Source: Pararhodospirillum photometricum DSM 122
GTDB lineage: Bacteria; Pseudomonadota; Alphaproteobacteria; Rhodospirillales; Rhodospirillaceae
Reading direction: 5' to 3'
Assembly: GCF_000284415.1 (NCBI RefSeq)
Contig: NC_017059.1
Coordinates: 2,219,261-2,239,512, forward strand
DNA length: 20,252 nucleotides
Shown: positions 16,644 to 20,252 of the stretch, piece by piece
Layout of the letters: each line of letters opens with the position of its first letter
Numbering within the stretch: the first letter of the stretch is position 1
Translations under genes and position numbers: made by a program
Notes under the pieces: generated by a model
Database searches by the model: none
Seen by the model: the letters and a program-made list of their open reading frames with translations, nothing else
What the model was told of the DNA's origin: nothing

Positions 16644-17449
16644 GCTTGTTGCAGGTTGACGGCCTGTCCATTCACTTTGGCGGCATCGCGGCGGTCAATG
16701 CGGTGTCGTTTGCCGTCGAGGCGGGCGAGATCGTTTCCATCATCGGCCCCAATGGTGCCGGCAAGACCACCTTGTTCAACATGGTCTCCGGCTTGTATCG
16801 CCCCTCGGCCGGGCGGGTGCTGCTCGACGGCCAGGAGGTGACCGGGGCACCGCCCGAGGCCCTGGCGCGGCGCGGCTTGTCGCGGACCTTTCAAAACCTG
16901 CAAGTCTTCCAGCAGATGACCGTCTTGGAAAACGTCATGACCGGCTGCCATCTGGCCGAGGGCGGCGGTACCTTGGGCGGCTGGCTGGCCGACTTGTTGC
17001 ACCTGCCGGCCTCGCGCGCCGTGACGCGGGCCTCGCGCGAGCGCTCGCTGGCTTTGTTGGAGCGGGTCGGGCTGGCCGATCTGGCCGGGCGGGATGCCGG
17101 GGCGCTGTCGTATGGCCAGCTCAAGCGCCTGGAGATCGCCCGCGCCTTGGCCACCACCCCGCGCCTCCTGCTGCTCGACGAACCGGCCGCGGGCTGCAAT
17201 GCGGTGGAGACCCAAGAGATCGACGACCTGATCTTGGCGCTGGCCGGCGAGGGCTTGGCCATCTTGCTGGTGGAGCACGACATGAAAATGGTCATGCGGC
17301 TGTCCAACCATATCGTGGTGCTTGATCGCGGCACTCGCATCGCCGAGGGGCCGCCCGAGACCATCATCAACCATCCCGAGGTGATCGCCGCCTACCTGGG
17401 CGGTCACGGCCGCATCGAACGGGAGGCTCGCTATGGCGCCTCTGCTTGA
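16640..17449 (+). CDS. livG: Branched-chain amino-acid ABC transporter ATPase LivG
   Basis: The 269-residue ATPase has Walker A GPNGAGKTT, Q-loop region RTFQNLQVFQQMTVLENVM, signature LSYGQLKRLEIARAL, Walker B LLLLDEPAAG and switch His in LLVEHDMKMVM. The LSYG signature and the insertion after the Q-loop are typical of LivG. It overlaps the livM stop by 4 bases and livF by 17 bases. GGGAGGA precedes the ATG. After Walker B the sequence is GCNAVET where relatives usually have GLNPxET, a mild deviation. Confidence 0.93.
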   Translation: MSLLQVDGLSIHFGGIAAVNAVSFAVEAGEIVSIIGPNGAGKTTLFNMVSGLYRPSAGRVLLDGQEVTGAPPEALARRGLSRTFQNLQVFQQMTVLENVMTGCHLAEGGGTLGGWLADLLHLPASRAVTRASRERSLALLERVGLADLAGRDAGALSYGQLKRLEIARALATTPRLLLLDEPAAGCNAVETQEIDDLILALAGEGLAILLVEHDMKMVMRLSNHIVVLDRGTRIAEGPPETIINHPEVIAAYLGGHGRIEREARYGASA

Positions 17450-18143
17450 AACCCGGGCCCTGCGCTCGGCCTATGGCCGCATCGAGGTCCTGCACGGCAT
17501 CGACCTGCACGTGACCGAGGGCGAGATCGTCGCCCTGGTCGGGGCCAACGGTGCCGGTAAGACTACCTTGATGCGCTGTCTCTCCGGCGTGCAGCCCGTC
17601 ACCGGCGGCGAGGTCGTGTTTCGCGGCCAGTCCCTGAGCCGGGTTCCCGGACACCGCCGGGCCGGGCTGGGACTGTCGCAGTCGCCCGAGGGGCGGCAGA
17701 TCTTCGGCGAACTCAGTGTGGACGACAACCTGCGCCTCGGTGCTTGGTCCACCGATCGCCGCCGTATGAGTCAGGGCATGGAGGAAGCGTTCGCGCTCTT
17801 TCCCATGCTTCGGGAAAAACGCGCCCTGCCGGCCGGCAGTCTCTCGGGGGGACAGCAACAGATGCTGGCCATCGCCCGCGCCCTGATGGCCGAGCCGGTC
17901 TGCCTGCTGCTCGATGAACCGACCATGGGCCTCGCCCCCGCCTTGATCGACGAGATCTTCGACGTCATCACCCGCTTGCGCGACCGCGGCATGACCGTTT
18001 TGCTGGTCGAACAAAACGCCTTCGGCGCCTTGTCCATCGCCGACCGCGCCTACGTTCTCGAAAGCGGCCACGTCACCCTGGCCGGCCCCGCCGCCGACCT
18101 CATCCAAGACGACCGCATGCGCGCCGCCTACCTCGGGCTTTGA
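17433..18143 (+). CDS. livF: Branched-chain amino-acid ABC transporter ATPase LivF
   Basis: The 236-residue ATPase has the LivF features: RSAYGRIEVLHGIDL, Walker A GANGAGKTT, the Q-loop region SQSPEGRQIFGELSVDDNL, signature LSGGQQQMLAIARALM, Walker B LLLDEPTMGLAP and LLVEQNA. It pairs with LivG to power the importer. The start lies inside livG with GGGAGG six bases ahead. It is the last liv gene and is followed within 30 bases by a family B palindrome that probably marks the end of the transcript. Confidence 0.94.
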   Translation: MAPLLETRALRSAYGRIEVLHGIDLHVTEGEIVALVGANGAGKTTLMRCLSGVQPVTGGEVVFRGQSLSRVPGHRRAGLGLSQSPEGRQIFGELSVDDNLRLGAWSTDRRRMSQGMEEAFALFPMLREKRALPAGSLSGGQQQMLAIARALMAEPVCLLLDEPTMGLAPALIDEIFDVITRLRDRGMTVLLVEQNAFGALSIADRAYVLESGHVTLAGPAADLIQDDRMRAAYLGL

Positions 18144-18170
18144 GAGGGGAGGGGCGGGGTGCTGCGCCGT

Positions 18171-18226
18171 CGGGGAACGCGGGGCTGTCGCCCCGGACCC
18201 CACCTGGGGCGATGCCCCAGCCCCCC
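18171..18226. repeat. Family B palindromic repeat after livF
   Basis: The first 26 bases (18171-18196) are identical to those at 14551-14576. The unit has two hairpins, CGGGGC-TGTC-GCCCCG and CTGGGGC-GAT-GCCCCAG, as in the livJ-livH element. Unlike that one it is a single copy. It may act as the liv operon terminator or as an mRNA-stabilising REP element. Confidence 0.75.
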
Positions 18227-18227
18227 G

Positions 18228-18569
18228 GTGCCGGTGCGCCCCGCCGACAAGGCGTTGAGCGCCGAATGTGTCTGGACGGGGGAACGGGTCATTTCCTTGC
18301 TCGCGCGCGATGACGCCGACATGGCCGAGCGATTCGTCGCCTTCTACGATCGCTTTGGCTGCCCCATGTACCGCTTGGGCGAGGCCTTCTCCTGCGTGGC
18401 GCGCTCGCCGGTGGCTCAAACCACCGCTCGTGCGACCGAGGGGGCCTCGTTGGCGGAGGTCGCCAGCGCGTGCTGGGTTGATCCCGCCCAGGAATTCACC
18501 CCGCCCGCCGCCGAGCCCCCGGCCGCAGGGGAGACGCCGACCCCCGTCACCCCCATGCAGCAGCAGTAA
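18228..18569 (+). CDS. Small hypothetical protein, 5' end merging with a repeat
   Basis: I do not recognise a family. The credible part starts near ALSAECVWTGERVISLL and runs through DMAERFVAFYDRFGCP and LGEAFSCVARSP, with four Cys, then a Pro/Ala/Thr-rich tail ending in PMQQQ. The codon pattern is like that of the neighbours. The start is unclear: GTG codons at 18228 and 18234 touch the family B repeat and lack a Shine-Dalgarno, and the first in-frame ATG is at 18320. A repeat insertion may have removed the original N-terminus, possibly including an export signal. A total length of roughly 83-113 residues depends on the start. Confidence 0.5.
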   Translation: MPVRPADKALSAECVWTGERVISLLARDDADMAERFVAFYDRFGCPMYRLGEAFSCVARSPVAQTTARATEGASLAEVASACWVDPAQEFTPPAAEPPAAGETPTPVTPMQQQ

Positions 18570-18573
18570 CTCG

Positions 18574-18618
18574 CTGGTTCGCGCGACCAAACCGGCCGCA
18601 CTCGGTCGCGAGAACCAG
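18574..18618. repeat. Inverted repeat directly after the hypothetical gene
   Basis: CTGGTTCGCGCGACC (18574-18588) pairs with GGTCGCGAGAACCAG (18604-18618) at 14 of 15 positions around a 15-base loop, starting four bases after the TAA stop. There is no T-tract, so it may be a protective 3' stem rather than a terminator. Confidence 0.6.
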
Positions 18619-18630
18619 TCGGGAAGGGAT

Positions 18631-18660
18631 AAGGAGTCGCTCCAGGGGGGCGACTTCCTT
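18631..18660 (+). terminator. Probable intrinsic terminator
   Basis: AAGGAGTCGC (18631-18640) pairs with GCGACTTCCTT (18650-18660), with one bulged T, around a 9-base loop, and is followed by TCTT. It would end transcription from the liv/hypothetical region. Confidence 0.5.
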
Positions 18661-18848
18661 TCTTCCCCGGGAGGCCCTCCCGGGGGAGGGTTCCCAAGGG
18701 TCCGCTGGAAGGGTCGAGAGCGTCGTGCGCCTCCTCTTGCAGGGCAGACCGTTTCCCCCGTCTTTTCCAAAAAAGCTCGCCCTCGCCGTTGGGGCTCGCG
18801 CATTAGCGATCCTTCAAGAGGGCCTGAGGTAAGAACAAAGATGAATCG

Positions 18849-18869
18849 GACGTCGGCGGGACCGACGTC
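18849..18869. promoter_or_regulatory. Palindrome upstream of the GH17-domain gene, possible operator
   Basis: GACGTCGG (18849-18856) and CCGACGTC (18862-18869) are perfect inverted 8-mers around CGGGA. The site lies 20 bases before the ATG and immediately ahead of the GGGGAG ribosome-binding site, so it could be a repressor site or an RNA hairpin controlling translation. Confidence 0.35.
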
Positions 18870-18889
18870 GTTGGGGAGCCGAAACGGCC

Positions 18890-20252
18890 ATGAATCGTTT
18901 TTTCATCCCGACCGTGAAGGTCGTTGTCGCGGTCATGCTGGCGTCCGCGATCCACGCGGCCGGCTGGCTGGCCGTGCGCCAAGTGGTTACGCCGGCCGAT
19001 GTGGTCGGCCTTTTGCGCTCGGTGTCCTATACGCCGTACCGCAACGACCCCAAGACCGAGTTGAACGATCCTAGCACTGTTGACCGCATGAAGGTGGACC
19101 TCGCCTTGCTGGCCAGCGTGTCGCGCCAGATCCGCACGTATTCGGCACTTGGGGTTGCCGAGGCGTTGTTGCCGCAGGTAGCGGCCGACGAGGGCCTCCA
19201 GGTGACGGTGGGCGCCTGGGTCTCGGCCCAGGACGACCTCAATGTCCGGGAAATGGACGCGGCCGTCGAGGCGGTGCGCTCCAGCCACTCGGTCAAGGCG
19301 GTGATCGTTGGCAACGAAACCATCTTGCGCAAAGAATTCACCGTTGATGAGTTGATCGGCCACATCCGCGACATGAAACGCCGGACCCGGGGGCAGGTCG
19401 ATATCTCGACGGGTGAAACCTGGGATATCTGGCTGGCCCACCCGGAACTGGCAAGCAACGTTGATTTCATTGCCGCCCACATCCTGCCCTACTGGGAAGG
19501 GATCCCGGCCAGCTATGCTGTAGAGTATGCGTTCAAGCGCTACGATGAACTGCGCAAGGCGTTTCCGGGCAAGCGAGTGGTGATTGCCGAGTTCGGCTGG
19601 CCGTCGCGCGGTTACAACGACCGCGCCGCCGAGCCTGATCCCGTGACCCAGGCCAAGGTACTGCGCGACTTCATCAACGAGGCCGAACGCCTGGGCGTCG
19701 CCTATAATATCGTCGAGGCTTTTGACCAGCCCTGGAAGACCAACGAGGGCTCGGTCGGTCCCTACTGGGGCCTATTCAAGGCCGACCGCTCTCCCAAGTT
19801 CCCGCTCCAGGGCTTGGTTGAGGAGAACTACCGTCCGGCGGCCATCGCCGCCCTGATCGCCGGCGCCTTGTTGTCGCTTTTGGGGCTGCGCCGAGGCCGG
19901 GCGCGGTTTCGTGAGGCCTTCACCTTCGCCTTGGTGGCCAACGCCATGGGGGTGGCCGCCGGCCTCGCCTTGGTCTTCCCGCTCGATACCTACCTCAATG
20001 TGGGGGCGGCGTTTGGCTGGGCCACCGGTCTGATCCTCATGCTGATCCTGGCCGTGGTGGTCTTGACCAAGGTCGCCGAGATGGGCGAGGTCGCCCTGGG
20101 GCACCGGCCCATGCGGTTGCTCAACCCGCTCTCTACGGGCGGTGTGGGCGGCGAGGCCGGGCTCCACGGGCGACGGGCGCGGGCCTTGAAGACCGACGAA
20201 AATGGTCTGGTGGTCGATGATATTCCCGCCGCCCTGGCCGCCCACACCTTCC
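18890..20252 (+). CDS. GH17-domain membrane protein, probable beta-glucan synthase (partial at window end)
   Basis: The visible 454 residues start with a membrane anchor (about 8-28), then a glycoside hydrolase family 17 domain (about 43-312) with the acid/base Glu in VIVGNE (E143) and the nucleophile Glu in IAEFGWPS (E234). Three membrane helices follow at about 315-333, 343-363 and 370-393, and a cytoplasmic stretch runs off the window with no stop. In proteobacterial NdvB-like beta-glucan synthases a GH17 domain precedes membrane helices and a family 2 glycosyltransferase; that second part would lie outside this window, so the synthase role is inferred. GGGGAG stands about ten bases before the ATG. 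An upstream ATGAATCG at 18841 is out of frame. Confidence 0.8.
   Translation, partial: MNRFFIPTVKVVVAVMLASAIHAAGWLAVRQVVTPADVVGLLRSVSYTPYRNDPKTELNDPSTVDRMKVDLALLASVSRQIRTYSALGVAEALLPQVAADEGLQVTVGAWVSAQDDLNVREMDAAVEAVRSSHSVKAVIVGNETILRKEFTVDELIGHIRDMKRRTRGQVDISTGETWDIWLAHPELASNVDFIAAHILPYWEGIPASYAVEYAFKRYDELRKAFPGKRVVIAEFGWPSRGYNDRAAEPDPVTQAKVLRDFINEAERLGVAYNIVEAFDQPWKTNEGSVGPYWGLFKADRSPKFPLQGLVEENYRPAAIAALIAGALLSLLGLRRGRARFREAFTFALVANAMGVAAGLALVFPLDTYLNVGAAFGWATGLILMLILAVVVLTKVAEMGEVALGHRPMRLLNPLSTGGVGGEAGLHGRRARALKTDENGLVVDDIPAALAAHTF

Larger units (their letters stand above)
18570..18889. other. Intergenic region rich in hairpins
   Basis: No gene is supported in these 320 bases. It holds three successive inverted repeats: 18574-18618 (15-bp arms with one mismatch), 18631-18660 (terminator-like) and 18665-18685 (CCCCGGGAG / CTCCCGGGG around GCC). 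A small palindrome at 18849-18869 precedes the next gene. No clear promoter was seen. Confidence 0.55.

Noticed and set aside
17367..18803. 478-residue minus-strand frame opposite livF
   Set aside because: It crosses livF, a repeat and two hairpins, with repetitive composition; livF on the plus strand is unambiguous.

Overview
The window reads as high-GC chromosomal DNA of an alphaproteobacterium, most likely a purple non-sulfur bacterium of the Rhodospirillum/Pararhodospirillum type. The basis is an SHP/DHC cytochrome set (a system first described in purple phototrophs), the codon bias, a liv-type uptake operon and GC-rich palindromes between genes. The assignment is an inference. No rRNA, tRNA, CRISPR array, transposase or phage gene was recognised.

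Layout. 1-231: low-complexity G-rich lead-in with one hairpin. 238-1995 (+): three-gene electron-transfer operon made of a small exported Asp/His-rich protein, a membrane cytochrome b561 fused to an SHP-type cytochrome c, and an exported diheme cytochrome c. 2037-6546 (-): four tightly packed genes, an ABC-2 exporter (ATPase, permease) followed by puuA and puuB for gamma-glutamyl-putrescine catabolism. 6806-8399 (+): prfC (RF3) with a +1 shift inside the P-loop. 8400-8711: a terminator-like hairpin and a structured leader. 8712-10602 (+): a chemoreceptor whose signalling domain is cut off and joined to the 3' end of an ABC-F (uup-like) gene. 10713-11525 (+): uppP. 11532-13074 (-): a REC-REC-HPt phosphorelay protein with a +1 shift. 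13400-18143 (+): a branched-chain amino-acid type ABC importer (livJ, livH, livM with a +1 shift, livG, livF). 18228-18569 (+): small hypothetical. 18890-20252 (+, runs off the window): GH17-domain membrane protein, probably the start of a beta-glucan synthase.

Genes working together. The three cytochrome-operon genes can pass electrons from the quinol pool through the membrane cytochrome b to the periplasmic c-hemes. PuuA and PuuB catalyse the first two steps of gamma-glutamyl putrescine degradation and appear to be co-transcribed with the exporter. LivJ-H-M-G-F make one importer.

Most notable structure. A perfect 66-bp palindrome (14625-14690) lies at the centre of a roughly 200-bp imperfect inverted repeat between livJ and livH. 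Related GC-rich palindromes sit at 2001-2035, as inverted pairs on both sides of uppP, and just after livF. They look like a REP/BIME-type family, and one copy has become the C-terminal tail of a protein. Three genes carry one extra base in or beside a short homopolymer. This points to sequencing error more than to gene decay, so frameshift claims here should be checked against reads.
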